Below are positions 53,817 through 62,417 of a stretch of DNA of 64,000 nucleotides, one piece after another. Position numbers and translations under genes: made by a program. How positions within the stretch are numbered: the stretch's first letter is position 1; the number at the start of each line of letters is the position of its first letter. The notes beneath the pieces are model-generated. The model made no database searches and was not told the DNA's origin. It worked only from the letters and a program-made list of their open reading frames with translations. The DNA is from Desulfosudis oleivorans. GTDB taxonomy: Bacteria > Desulfobacterota > Desulfobacteria > Desulfobacterales > SURF-7. The stretch covers positions 1 through 64,000 of the forward strand of contig DYJC01000018.1 of the NCBI GenBank assembly GCA_020723305.1, written 5' to 3'.

Positions 53817-54914
53817 ATGATCCGGTTGAAATACATACCCTTTTTTATAATGATGGCAATTATCTGCATGAATTGTTTTGTTTCCTGCTCTACCATCAAT
53901 CTGAAGCCATACTATACGGATCTTTTTAATCATTATGATGATCCGGAAACCTATTTTTTTTCATCTGTCTCCAAAAATGACATCATCCAGGTCATGCGCA
54001 TGATTGAAGAGAACATCGTACCCATCAATACAACCGATCCTTATGGACAGACTGCGGTTATCCTGGCAGCACAAAAGGGACATCTGGGAATGGTGGAATA
54101 TCTGATTCAGCAAAAGACAGATCTGAATATCATGGATGAAAACGGGTCTACCGCCCTGATGGCCGCTATCCAGAACGGGTGTATGGATATTGCGGTACTG
54201 CTTGTCAACCAGGGAGCGGGAATCAATACAAAAGACCTTTCCGGGAATTTCCCATTACAGACAGCAATCATAAACGATGAAGCTGAATTTGTTATCTTTT
54301 TACTGGAACGGGGTGCGGAGTTGAATATGCACGATGGAGACGGAAACTCTCCCCTGATGCTGGCCATCCGATACAACAATAGGGTGATTGCGAGTCATCT
54401 CCTATCCAAAAATTGCAATCTCCGGAGTACAAACGCTGCCGGAGAAACTGCGCTTCACCTTGCCTTGCAATACAACAACGATGAAATTGCCGGATCATTG
54501 ATTGAACATGGGGCGGATCTGAATCAAAAAGATGGCAGTGGTTCTACTCCGCTGATGCTTGCCGTGGATTATTATGCAATTGAGATGATCAGACTGATGC
54601 TGGACAGGAGCGTAGATTTGGATATCCGGAATCATCTTGGCGAAACCGCTTTAATAAAAGCGTTTATGAACGGGTATATGGAAATCATACCCATTCTGCT
54701 GGAGAAAAATCCCAATCTGGATATCCGTGACAACCAGGGATTTACCATTTTAATGAGAGCCGCATATGACGGCTATATTGATATTGTACAAAACCTTGTT
54801 CAAAAAGGTGCGGATCAGACCATACGGAATTTTGAAGGAAAAACCGCCCTGGACCTGGCACGGGAGCGCCGGTATGAAAATATTGCTGAATTTCTTAAGA
54901 ATGCATCCAGATAG
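53817..54914 (+). CDS. Ankyrin-repeat lipoprotein
   Basis: The 365-residue protein has a signal peptide ending in a lipobox-like FVSC (Cys24), then about nine ankyrin repeats (G-TAL-AA-I-NG and LL--GAD-N patterns) to the end. It would sit on the periplasmic face of a membrane and bind another protein. No clear Shine-Dalgarno is seen before the ATG. The lipase-like gene starts inside its last codons, so the pair is translated together and may work together. Confidence 0.85.
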   Translation: MIRLKYIPFFIMMAIICMNCFVSCSTINLKPYYTDLFNHYDDPETYFFSSVSKNDIIQVMRMIEENIVPINTTDPYGQTAVILAAQKGHLGMVEYLIQQKTDLNIMDENGSTALMAAIQNGCMDIAVLLVNQGAGINTKDLSGNFPLQTAIINDEAEFVIFLLERGAELNMHDGDGNSPLMLAIRYNNRVIASHLLSKNCNLRSTNAAGETALHLALQYNNDEIAGSLIEHGADLNQKDGSGSTPLMLAVDYYAIEMIRLMLDRSVDLDIRNHLGETALIKAFMNGYMEIIPILLEKNPNLDIRDNQGFTILMRAAYDGYIDIVQNLVQKGADQTIRNFEGKTALDLARERRYENIAEFLKNASR

Positions 54915-56199
54915 TCATTCATGGAACTGCCGGAAGCGGAGCCGGAAGATTCAGATTCTTTTGATTCTTCTCACTGTATTTTCGATGTGTGCATGCGGGT
55001 TTTTCCATATTCAGCAGCGGGACAGCGCTGTTTCGGAAAATCCCGTAAGAGAAGAGGGGGAGACTGCCGGCACGATTTACAATTCAGCTCTTCTCATGGG
55101 AGAGGTCATCAGCAGAGAGGACTATGATTACCCGGTAATGGTGGTTGCATACCCGCTTTCTTTTTCCAGCGATCCTGTTCAGGATTATATCATTCTGGAT
55201 CATGCAGCTCCTTTTACGATGTATGTTCCGGAAGGGAAGTATCGGCTGTATGTCATCAGCGACAGCAACAATGACACTTTTTTTGAAGGTTCGGAAGTCT
55301 CCGGCATCTTCAACAACGGAGAAGAGCTTCTGATCCGAAAGGGAGAGGTCAGAAAGGGTCTTCGTATAGTAACCGATATCAAGGCAGCTCAAAAGATTCC
55401 TTTTCCCCGTGAATTTTCATTCCGGGATGATATCAATGCCATAACCTATCTGGGAAGGAACGGCCAGGTTCGAAAGATCTACGATGAGATGTTTTCATTG
55501 AAAAATGCAGAGGCCGGATTGTGGAAGCCTTCCTCCTTTATGAAGGCCTATGGGGCCAATATCTATTTTATGGAAAAATATGATCCAAAAAAAATACCGG
55601 TCTTATTTGTTCACGGAACAGAGGGAAGTCCTCAGAACTGGGTGTTCTACTGGATTCGCCTGGACCGGAAGCGATATCAGCCCTGGTTTTTTTACTATCC
55701 GGCTGGTATGCACCTTTCCCTTGCTTCCCGGATACTGCATGAAAACCTGATCTCCCTGAAGCAGCAATATGGCTTTGACGGAATCGCGCTGGCAGCACAC
55801 AGTATCGGCGGATTTGTCACAAGAGCGATGTTGATCGACCCGGAATTCAGGAAAGATCTGTCTTTTGTAAAACTATATATTACCTTTGCCACACCCTGGT
55901 CCGGGTTTGATTCGGCAGACACCGCTGTTCGTTATTCTTTTAAAAAATTGCCGACCTGGTTTGATGTGGGTACAAGAAGTGCTTTTGGCAAGCGAATCAT
56001 GAGGGCAAGACTTCCCGAATCAATAAACTATTACCTGTTTTACGGGAAGCAGGACAAGATCGCACAGGGAAAAGCAATCGATGATCGTGCATTTGCAGAG
56101 GCAAAGGCGCACTTTGCATTTGATTGCGACCATGAGACGATTTTATCGGATCGGAAGGTTTTTGATCAATTTGATCGGATATTGGAACAGGAGCTTTAA
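54901..56199 (+). CDS. Lipase-like alpha/beta-hydrolase lipoprotein
   Basis: The 432-residue protein has an N-terminal hydrophobic signal with a lipobox-like MCAC (Cys32). It is followed by a beta-rich region of about 170 residues and an alpha/beta-hydrolase domain: HGTEGSPQNW as oxyanion region and nucleophile Ser301 in AAHSIGG. A C-terminal histidine in CDHETIL fits the catalytic triad. It may hydrolyse a lipid or ester in the envelope. Start 54901 overlaps the ankyrin gene by 14 bases; the longer frame from 54766 lies inside that gene and lacks a signal peptide. Confidence 0.82.
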   Translation: MHPDSHSWNCRKRSRKIQILLILLTVFSMCACGFFHIQQRDSAVSENPVREEGETAGTIYNSALLMGEVISREDYDYPVMVVAYPLSFSSDPVQDYIILDHAAPFTMYVPEGKYRLYVISDSNNDTFFEGSEVSGIFNNGEELLIRKGEVRKGLRIVTDIKAAQKIPFPREFSFRDDINAITYLGRNGQVRKIYDEMFSLKNAEAGLWKPSSFMKAYGANIYFMEKYDPKKIPVLFVHGTEGSPQNWVFYWIRLDRKRYQPWFFYYPAGMHLSLASRILHENLISLKQQYGFDGIALAAHSIGGFVTRAMLIDPEFRKDLSFVKLYITFATPWSGFDSADTAVRYSFKKLPTWFDVGTRSAFGKRIMRARLPESINYYLFYGKQDKIAQGKAIDDRAFAEAKAHFAFDCDHETILSDRKVFDQFDRILEQEL

Positions 56200-56250
56200 G
56201 ATAAAGCCACAACAGATGAAACGAATGATCAAGATCATGGAGACGCTGTC

Positions 56251-59200
56251 ATGAAAAACAATCAAAAAAAAGAGATCATCCGGGAAGCCATTGTTTTGGC
56301 AACAAAATGGCAGGAAAGAGCCAACTCGCTTCTGACCGCAGAGGAAAGAGGAATTCAGGAACAGATGATGAGGCTCTTGACTCATCCCCTGGACAAGGTG
56401 ATTCTGACAAAGATGATTGACCAGAGTTTCCGTTCGGAAAATACCCATCGTGTTGCAGACCAGATCAATTATCTTCTTCGAAACAGCGGTGTTCCGGAAT
56501 TTTTTTCATCTGTGGAAAAGCTTCTGGTTCAGATGTTTCTCAGCGTAGGACGGCACATTCCAAACCTTGCAGTTCCCAAGATGATCGACAAGATGCGGCA
56601 TGACAGCAGCCGCGCCATTATCCCGGGAGAGCCGGATGTGCTGCATGAGCATCTTCGGAAACGCAAACAGCAGGGTGTCCGGATGAACATCAACCATCTT
56701 GGGGAAGCGGTTCTGGGAGAAGCCGAGGCAAAATATCGTCTGGAAACCTATGTTCAGGATTTGCAGAACCCTGAGATCGAGTATATCTCCGTTAAAATCT
56801 CCACGATCTATTCCCAGATTCATGCCCTGGCATTTGAGCACACCATCTCCATACTGAAAGAAAGACTGTCTCTTTTATACCGGACGGCTGCAAAAAACAG
56901 GTTTGTGAGAAAAGACGGGACAGAAGTTCCGAAATTTGTGAACCTGGATATGGAAGAGTACCGGGATCTTGCGATTACGGCTAAAGCATTTACCGAAACA
57001 CTGGATCAACCGGAGTTTAAAAATCATTCCGCAGGAATTGTGCTCCAGGCTTATCTGCCGGACTCTTTCCCCATGCAGAAACAGTTGACCCATTGGGCCA
57101 TGCATCGGGTTCAACAGGGCGGAAGTCCGATCAAAATCCGTATTGTAAAAGGAGCCAATATGGAGATGGAGATGGTGGAATCCGCCCTTCAGAACTGGCC
57201 GCTTGCCACCTATGACCAAAAGCTTCATGTGGATGCAAATTATAAAAGGATGGTAGCATATGGCATGGAATTGGATCATATCCGGGCTGTACATCTGGGC
57301 ATTGCTTCCCATAACCTGTTTGAACTTGCCTATGCCTGCAAGGTTGCGGAAAAAAATGGAGTGAGAGAATATTTATCCTTTGAAATGCTGGAAGGCATGG
57401 CAGACCATATAAGGCGCGCCATTTGTGAAACCGGGGAAGAGATGGTTCTGTATGCTCCGGTTGCAACCAGAGAGCAGTTTATCAGCGCTATAGCCTATTT
57501 GGTCCGGAGACTGGATGAAAACACGGCGGAAGAGAATTTTCTGAGATATTCTCCAAGTTTGAAACCCGGATCAGAGGAGTGGCGGTTTCTGGAAAAACAG
57601 TTTGTGGAATCCTGTGAAGCCATAAATGAAGCGCTAATGGGACCGAACCGGATCCAGAACCGGAAAACGGAAATCTTTTCTTCCACAATCGGGACTTTTT
57701 ATCAGCACCATTTTGTGAACGAACCGGATACGGACTGGTGTATGCCTGGAAACCGGGAATGGGCCAATGAGATCCGGGATCAATGGAAAAAAAACCCGGA
57801 AGATACTCCTCTTGCAATCCCCGTGGTTGTGGGAGGGGAGGAGATCTTTACGGATCGGGATATCCGGGAGTGTATAGACCCTTCCCAGCTTCCGGAAAAA
57901 ATCTGTGTTGCCGGATTTGCACTTGCCGGAATTCAGGATGCGGAGAAAGCAATTGCAACAGCAAAAAATGATCCGGATCACTGGAGGGATTTTACCCAAA
58001 AGGAAAGGCATGAAATTCTTTCCAGGGTGGCCATGAGACTCCGGGAATCAAGGAAAGATCTGATCGGTGCTGCCATGGCCGGCACCGGAAAAATAATCAT
58101 GGAAGCGGATGCGGAGGTTTCCGAGGCGATTGATTTTGCGGAATACTACCCCTTTTCCGCAGAAACCTTTTCCAGGCTGGAAGGAGTGGAATGCCGGGGA
58201 AAAGGAGTCAACCTGGTGTTGTCTCCCTGGAATTTTCCCATTGCCATTCCCTGTGGAGGGATTATTGCCGGTCTGGCTGCGGGGAATACAGTTATTTTCA
58301 AACCTTCTTCGGAAGCGGTTTTGCCCGCGTGGATACTATGCGGGTGTTTCTGGAAAGCAGGCATTTCAAGGAATACACTTCAGTTCCTTCCCTGTTCCGG
58401 TTCAGAGGCCGGGGCAAGACTCACCCGGCATCCGGATATACAGACTGTGATATTGACCGGTGGAACCGAAACCGGTCTCCGGATTTTGAAACACCGCCCG
58501 AACCTGGATCTGGCTGCTGAAACCGGAGGGAAAAATGCCACCATTGTCACCGCCATGTCGGACCGGGATCAGGCCATTAAAAACTTAGTTTATTCGGCCT
58601 TTGGCAACTGCGGGCAGAAGTGCTCCGCCACCTCTCTGCTGATTCTGGAGAAGGAGGTCTATGAAGATGATTCATTTGGAAAACAACTGGCAGACGCCGT
58701 AAGAAGCTATCATGTCGGATCAGTCTGGGATTTCAAGAATAAGATCGGCCCGCTGATCCATAGGCCTGGAGAAGATCTTTACAATGCATTGACCCGGCTG
58801 GAAGAAGGAGAACGCTGGCTGCTTTCGCCTGCGAACATTCTGAACAACCCGCTGATGTGGACGCCCGGAATTAAATGGGGAGTGAAGCCTGGTTCATACA
58901 CCCACCATACGGAATTTTTCGGGCCGGTACTTGGGGTGATGTGCGCGGAAGATCTGGATCAGGCGATCACACTGGTCAATCAGACTGGATATGGCCTGAC
59001 CTCCGGTCTGGAAAGCCTGGATCAACGGGAGCATGAGATTTGGAAATCCAGGATCGAGGCTGGAAATCTGTATATCAACCGGGGAACCACCGGTGCCATT
59101 GTTCTTCGGCAGCCGTTTGGCGGAATGAAAAAGTCAGCTCTCGGTGCCGGGATCAAGGCAGGAGGACCCAACTATGTATCCCAGTTCATGGATTTCCAGG

Positions 59201-59859
59201 AAACCGGGAATCCCCGGATCGGAGCCATCCGGGGGGAATACCTATTGCAGCGCCTGGCCAACTCGTGGCAGCGGGAAACTTCCTGGGGTAAATTTCCGGA
59301 TTTGAAAGAGGATCTTCAAAAAACAGCTATGGCCATAGAAAGCTATCTGTACTGGATGGAAGAGGAGTTTGCCCAGGTCAAGGATTATTTTCATCTTAGG
59401 GGGCAGGATAACCAGGTAAAATATCTGCCGGTCGGCACCGTGATGGTAAGGCTGAACGAAAAGGATTCCCTGTTTGATACATTAGCCCGGATTGCTGCGG
59501 TTCAGATCAGCGGCTGTAAATTGATGATCAGCATCCCTACAGGTATGAGCAACTCCGTGACCTGTTTTTTGAACAATCATGAAGGCAGAAAGCTGACCGG
59601 GGATAAACCGTTCATGTACCAAACAGATCAGGATGTGGCGGATTCCATGCATAGAGTTCATCGGATTCGATACGCAGCACCGGAGCGTGTTCCGGAAATT
59701 GTTTTTCAGGCAGCGGCAAAGACCGGTTTTTACATAACCCGGAGGCCGGTTCTGATGGAGGGAAGGATCGAAATGCTCCACTACTTCAGGGAACAGAGCA
59801 TCTGCGACAACTATCACCGGTATGGCAATCTGGGAGAGCGGGCAGTTCTGAATACGTAA
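56251..59859 (+). CDS. putA: Bifunctional proline dehydrogenase/P5C dehydrogenase
   Basis: The 1202-residue protein oxidises proline to glutamate. The proline dehydrogenase barrel covers about residues 90-480 (MNINHLGEAVLGEAEA, then RIVKGANMEMEM). The aldehyde dehydrogenase domain covers about 530-1020, with Glu757 in AAETGGKN and catalytic Cys791 in CGQKCSA, and a further C-terminal domain follows. There is no ribbon-helix-helix DNA-binding domain, so it is not an autoregulator like enteric PutA. GGAGA precedes the ATG. It may use the proline pool as carbon or electron source; no proline transporter is near. Confidence 0.95.
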   Translation: MKNNQKKEIIREAIVLATKWQERANSLLTAEERGIQEQMMRLLTHPLDKVILTKMIDQSFRSENTHRVADQINYLLRNSGVPEFFSSVEKLLVQMFLSVGRHIPNLAVPKMIDKMRHDSSRAIIPGEPDVLHEHLRKRKQQGVRMNINHLGEAVLGEAEAKYRLETYVQDLQNPEIEYISVKISTIYSQIHALAFEHTISILKERLSLLYRTAAKNRFVRKDGTEVPKFVNLDMEEYRDLAITAKAFTETLDQPEFKNHSAGIVLQAYLPDSFPMQKQLTHWAMHRVQQGGSPIKIRIVKGANMEMEMVESALQNWPLATYDQKLHVDANYKRMVAYGMELDHIRAVHLGIASHNLFELAYACKVAEKNGVREYLSFEMLEGMADHIRRAICETGEEMVLYAPVATREQFISAIAYLVRRLDENTAEENFLRYSPSLKPGSEEWRFLEKQFVESCEAINEALMGPNRIQNRKTEIFSSTIGTFYQHHFVNEPDTDWCMPGNREWANEIRDQWKKNPEDTPLAIPVVVGGEEIFTDRDIRECIDPSQLPEKICVAGFALAGIQDAEKAIATAKNDPDHWRDFTQKERHEILSRVAMRLRESRKDLIGAAMAGTGKIIMEADAEVSEAIDFAEYYPFSAETFSRLEGVECRGKGVNLVLSPWNFPIAIPCGGIIAGLAAGNTVIFKPSSEAVLPAWILCGCFWKAGISRNTLQFLPCSGSEAGARLTRHPDIQTVILTGGTETGLRILKHRPNLDLAAETGGKNATIVTAMSDRDQAIKNLVYSAFGNCGQKCSATSLLILEKEVYEDDSFGKQLADAVRSYHVGSVWDFKNKIGPLIHRPGEDLYNALTRLEEGERWLLSPANILNNPLMWTPGIKWGVKPGSYTHHTEFFGPVLGVMCAEDLDQAITLVNQTGYGLTSGLESLDQREHEIWKSRIEAGNLYINRGTTGAIVLRQPFGGMKKSALGAGIKAGGPNYVSQFMDFQETGNPRIGAIRGEYLLQRLANSWQRETSWGKFPDLKEDLQKTAMAIESYLYWMEEEFAQVKDYFHLRGQDNQVKYLPVGTVMVRLNEKDSLFDTLARIAAVQISGCKLMISIPTGMSNSVTCFLNNHEGRKLTGDKPFMYQTDQDVADSMHRVHRIRYAAPERVPEIVFQAAAKTGFYITRRPVLMEGRIEMLHYFREQSICDNYHRYGNLGERAVLNT

Positions 59860-59888
59860 ATATTGGCGACTAATAATCCTGATTTTTC

Positions 59889-59916
59889 GTCATGCCGGTG
59901 GAAACCGGCATCCAGA
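59889..59916. repeat. REP-like palindrome
   Basis: An 8-base-pair stem (atgccggt with accggcat) lies within cgtcatgccggtg-gaaaccggcatccag. It is of the short dispersed palindrome type (cgtcat-ccgg-ccgg-tccag). A related one lies at 61502-61529. No T-run follows, so it is not a terminator of putA. Confidence 0.65.
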
Positions 59917-59987
59917 ATACTTTGCCGATACTGATTTTATCCCCCTATAATTGCGCTATATAAAAAAATACATAGAAAAAAAACAGT

Positions 59988-60016
59988 TTGACAATATATC
60001 ATATCTGACATAATAT
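59988..60016 (+). promoter_or_regulatory. Near-consensus promoter for toxin-antitoxin pair 1
   Basis: TTGACA at 59988-59993 and TAATAT at 60011-60016 are separated by 17 bases. The toxin ATG lies at 60023, about where transcription would begin, so the mRNA may be leaderless. The heptamer atatctg occurs at 60001-60007 and 60013-60019 and may be the antitoxin's binding site. Confidence 0.75.
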
Positions 60017-60022
60017 CTGCTT

Positions 60023-60373
60023 ATGAGTCCTTATGATAAACCACTGGTGTGGATGCATGGAGAAATTTTAACGCCGCCGTTTTCTAAATCCGCCAGGATT
60101 GAAACTGGTTATTTGCTCCGGCAGTTACAGAAAGGGATCGTTTTATCACTCCCCCAGTCCAGACCGATGCCTTCTATCGGGACAGGTTGTCATGAGTTGA
60201 GGATAAACGATGAAAGTATTACCTGGCGCATAATATATAAAATCTATTCAGATGCTATACTAATCCTTGAAGTTTTCGATAAAAAAACAAACAAAACCCC
60301 GACATCAGTCATCGATATATGTAAACAAAGAATCAGGCGTTTTGATATAGATGTCAAAAAAGGGAATCGATAA
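60023..60373 (+). CDS. RelE/HigB-type toxin (phage Gp49-like family)
   Basis: The 116-residue basic protein matches the Gp49-like HigB group: GEILTPPFSKSARIE, LPQSRPMPSIGTGCHELRI, WRIIYKI, and EVFDKKTNKTP. These toxins cleave mRNA on ribosomes. The start is fixed by the family N terminus and lies at the predicted transcription start. The antitoxin gene follows after three bases. It points toward the convergent second pair. Confidence 0.9.
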   Translation: MSPYDKPLVWMHGEILTPPFSKSARIETGYLLRQLQKGIVLSLPQSRPMPSIGTGCHELRINDESITWRIIYKIYSDAILILEVFDKKTNKTPTSVIDICKQRIRRFDIDVKKGNR

Positions 60374-60376
60374 AAA

Positions 60377-60685
60377 ATGAAAAATACTAAAAAGAAAATT
60401 TTGAAATCAAAAGGTTATACAATAGGATCAGCCGAAGATTTCTTGGGGCTTAGCAAAGAAGAATCGGAATACATTGAACTGAAGCTGGCACTCAGTGGGG
60501 TGCTGGCTGAACAGCGCAAACGAAAAAATCTAACTCAAAGCCAGTTGGCAAAACTACTGAAATCCAGCCAGTCCCGTGTTGCCAAAATGGAAAGCGGCGA
60601 TCCGACGGTATCATTGGATTTGTTGATTAAATCGTTGTTTGCTATTGGGGCGACAAAGAAGAGTATCGCAAAAGCATTCCATTGA
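60377..60685 (+). CDS. XRE-type antitoxin (HigA-like)
   Basis: The 102-residue protein has an XRE helix-turn-helix in its C-terminal half (RKNLTQSQLAKLLKSSQSRVAKMESG) and a leading helical part. It would neutralise the upstream toxin and repress the shared promoter. The toxin-first order is usual for HigBA. It ends 57 bases before the converging end of the second pair's antitoxin gene. Confidence 0.9.
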   Translation: MKNTKKKILKSKGYTIGSAEDFLGLSKEESEYIELKLALSGVLAEQRKRKNLTQSQLAKLLKSSQSRVAKMESGDPTVSLDLLIKSLFAIGATKKSIAKAFH

Positions 60686-60741
60686 ATCCAATTGAGAGAA
60701 CACCAACAGGCGAGGAGCCGAACGCACCGAACATCGATGAA

Positions 60742-61047
60742 TCAGACAAATGCCTCAAGCCCCTTTCTTTCGATGATATCCAATAATTTTTTGGATGCGC
60801 CGGTTGGCCGTTTATTCCCCTGTTCCCATTTTTGCACTGTAGACGGACTGATATTGAATATGGATGCTAGTGCGGCTTGACTCAATCTGAGTTTTTTCCG
60901 AATGGAAATGATTCTTTCCGGCGAATACTCTTTTACTTCCGGCAGGCATAAGCCCTGAATGTTTTTCATGGTAACCTCATCAATGATACCGCCTTTATGA
61001 AGGTCGGTCACGGTGTTGATGATGGATTTTGAAATTGTATTTCTCAT
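60742..61047 (-). CDS. XRE-type antitoxin of pair 2
   Basis: The 101-residue protein carries an XRE helix-turn-helix near residues 45-90 (KKLRLSQAALASIFNISPSTVQKWEQG). Its start overlaps the stop of the toxin gene by four bases (ATGA), which couples their translation. As in other toxin-first pairs, it probably represses its own promoter. Confidence 0.88.
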   Translation of the reverse strand: MRNTISKSIINTVTDLHKGGIIDEVTMKNIQGLCLPEVKEYSPERIISIRKKLRLSQAALASIFNISPSTVQKWEQGNKRPTGASKKLLDIIERKGLEAFV

Positions 61048-61412
61048 GGTTTCACCTCGATAAAATTTCCGTTCTTTATGGCTATTTCCAGTTTTTCATT
61101 TGAAATTGAGAATAAAACCTTTGCCAATTCTTTGAAAGCCCGAAGCTCCTTGGAAGACAGATTTGATTTTTCATTCTTGGCAAATCCATGAATAAAAAAT
61201 GCCCGGTCAGAAAAGTTATAGCAAATAATTGTTCTTCCGCTGCCGCTTTTTCCTCTGCCCTGGAAACGAATACGTTTTTTGATTATATTACCACCCAGGT
61301 CTGCTTCAAAAATACTATTTTCAACCTCGTTCAACGCATTTAAAAGTTCAGAATTTGGTATGTTTTGTTTTTGCGCCCATTTTGCAAAATGTTTGGTCAT
61401 CAGTTTTTTCAT
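61044..61412 (-). CDS. RelE-type toxin of pair 2
   Basis: The 122-residue protein (from the ATG at 61412) has the RelE-family pattern of COG4737-type toxins: HFAKWAQKQ, SIFEADLGGNIIKKRI, GKSGSGRTIICYNFSDRAFFIHGFAKNEKSN, here cited as separate landmarks of the family. An mRNA-cleaving activity on the ribosome is expected. An upstream ATG at 61466 is possible but the family begins near 61412. No clear ribosome-binding site is seen, so translation may be weak or leaderless. Confidence 0.85.
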   Translation of the reverse strand: MKKLMTKHFAKWAQKQNIPNSELLNALNEVENSIFEADLGGNIIKKRIRFQGRGKSGSGRTIICYNFSDRAFFIHGFAKNEKSNLSSKELRAFKELAKVLFSISNEKLEIAIKNGNFIEVKP

Positions 61413-61755
61413 GTTATTCAATATAGCACTAAGTGATATAGTTTTCAATGGGAAAAAAAAACACACTTTTTAATCAAGTTGTATCTGAATAAAAGCATTT
61501 CCGTCACTCCGGGCAATAGCCGGAGTCCGATGTATTATGAAATGAATATGTTGGGCCTTTTTATGAAGAATTGATCTGGATAAGAAGATTGGGATGAGGG
61601 GACACAGGTTTGTCTTCTATACTGATGACTTTTTCATTCTTGTGAAAAGTCTCCGGGCAGAAGTTAGAGTGTTCCGAAGTATCTATTGGTTTTTCAACCG
61701 CAGGCTAAAATTCGATCTGTTCTTTAAGATTCAAGATCCCGATATTTTCTGACTA
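61413..61755. other. Gene-free stretch with REP-like palindrome
   Basis: It holds a second REP-like palindrome at 61502-61529 and no supported gene. No attC-like site with GTTRRRY and RYYYAAC boxes was found on inspection. Confidence 0.45.
61502..61529. repeat. REP-like palindrome
   Basis: The bases cgtcactccgg-gcaata-gccggagtccg form a 7-base-pair stem (actccgg with ccggagt). The plan is the same as at 59889-59916: cgtca at the left and tcc at the right. Both flank the toxin-antitoxin block. Confidence 0.6.
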
Positions 61756-62292
61756 TTAAAATTCATTGGGAAGCACTCCATCTTTTTGCAATTTTTCTAA
61801 CTTCTCTTTGAGCAATTGCTCATATTTGGATGATGAGAGTCCATTCACCAGTTCAACTTCTCTTTGCCGGCCTTTTTGTATAACTATTGGTAGTTTTAAC
61901 AATGTTTTTTTACCAGTATCGGTCTTATAAAAGGCTATTATGTCGTTCAGTTCCTTCAAAGTGAATTCTTCTGAATATAGAGTTGCATAAACATTCTTCA
62001 GTTGTTTTTGGGTTTCCAGATCATTAAAATATGCATCCAAAACCTCCTTAATAACACCTACCAATATTTCGCTATATTTTTTTGTTTTTGGATTGCTTTC
62101 GTAACGTTCTTTCGCTGGCAATATTCCAAAATATATAAACTGCTGATAAACGGCTTCCTTATTAAATGTCATTTCAACCAGTTTCAGAGCCGTTGTAAAG
62201 CGGGTTTCCTTTTCCGTAGCGCCTGAATTACTATTCAGAGACGAAACAAAAACTATCATGATAACAAGAAAACAAGAAGACCTTTTAATCAT
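61756..62292 (-). CDS. DUF2059 secreted protein
   Basis: The 178-residue protein has a signal peptide (residues 1-25, hydrophobic with SSLNSNSGA) and a DUF2059 domain with the pattern ELNDIIAFYKTDTGKKTLLKLP. It would be exported to the periplasm. The domain's function is unknown. Start 62292 is preferred because GAGGTG lies just before it; GTG at 62298 is the alternative. It is on the same strand as the PIN-domain gene upstream. Confidence 0.82.
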   Translation of the reverse strand: MIKRSSCFLVIMIVFVSSLNSNSGATEKETRFTTALKLVEMTFNKEAVYQQFIYFGILPAKERYESNPKTKKYSEILVGVIKEVLDAYFNDLETQKQLKNVYATLYSEEFTLKELNDIIAFYKTDTGKKTLLKLPIVIQKGRQREVELVNGLSSSKYEQLLKEKLEKLQKDGVLPNEF

Positions 62293-62417
62293 TACCACCT
62301 CATAGTATAGCCATTTTTAATTTTTTTACCGATAATGATGGAGTTGAGACTTGGGAAACACACCAGCGTTTTGCCGTCGATTCTCTATCAACATGTTTGG
62401 TCATGTAAAAACATCCA

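Noticed and set aside
59889..59916. Palindrome after putA as its terminator
   Set aside because: There is no T-run after the stem, and a related palindrome at 61502-61529 points to a repeat family.
62293..62417. Possible attC site between the DUF2059 and PIN-domain genes
   Set aside because: No pair of GTTRRRY and RYYYAAC boxes with an intervening palindrome could be found by eye.
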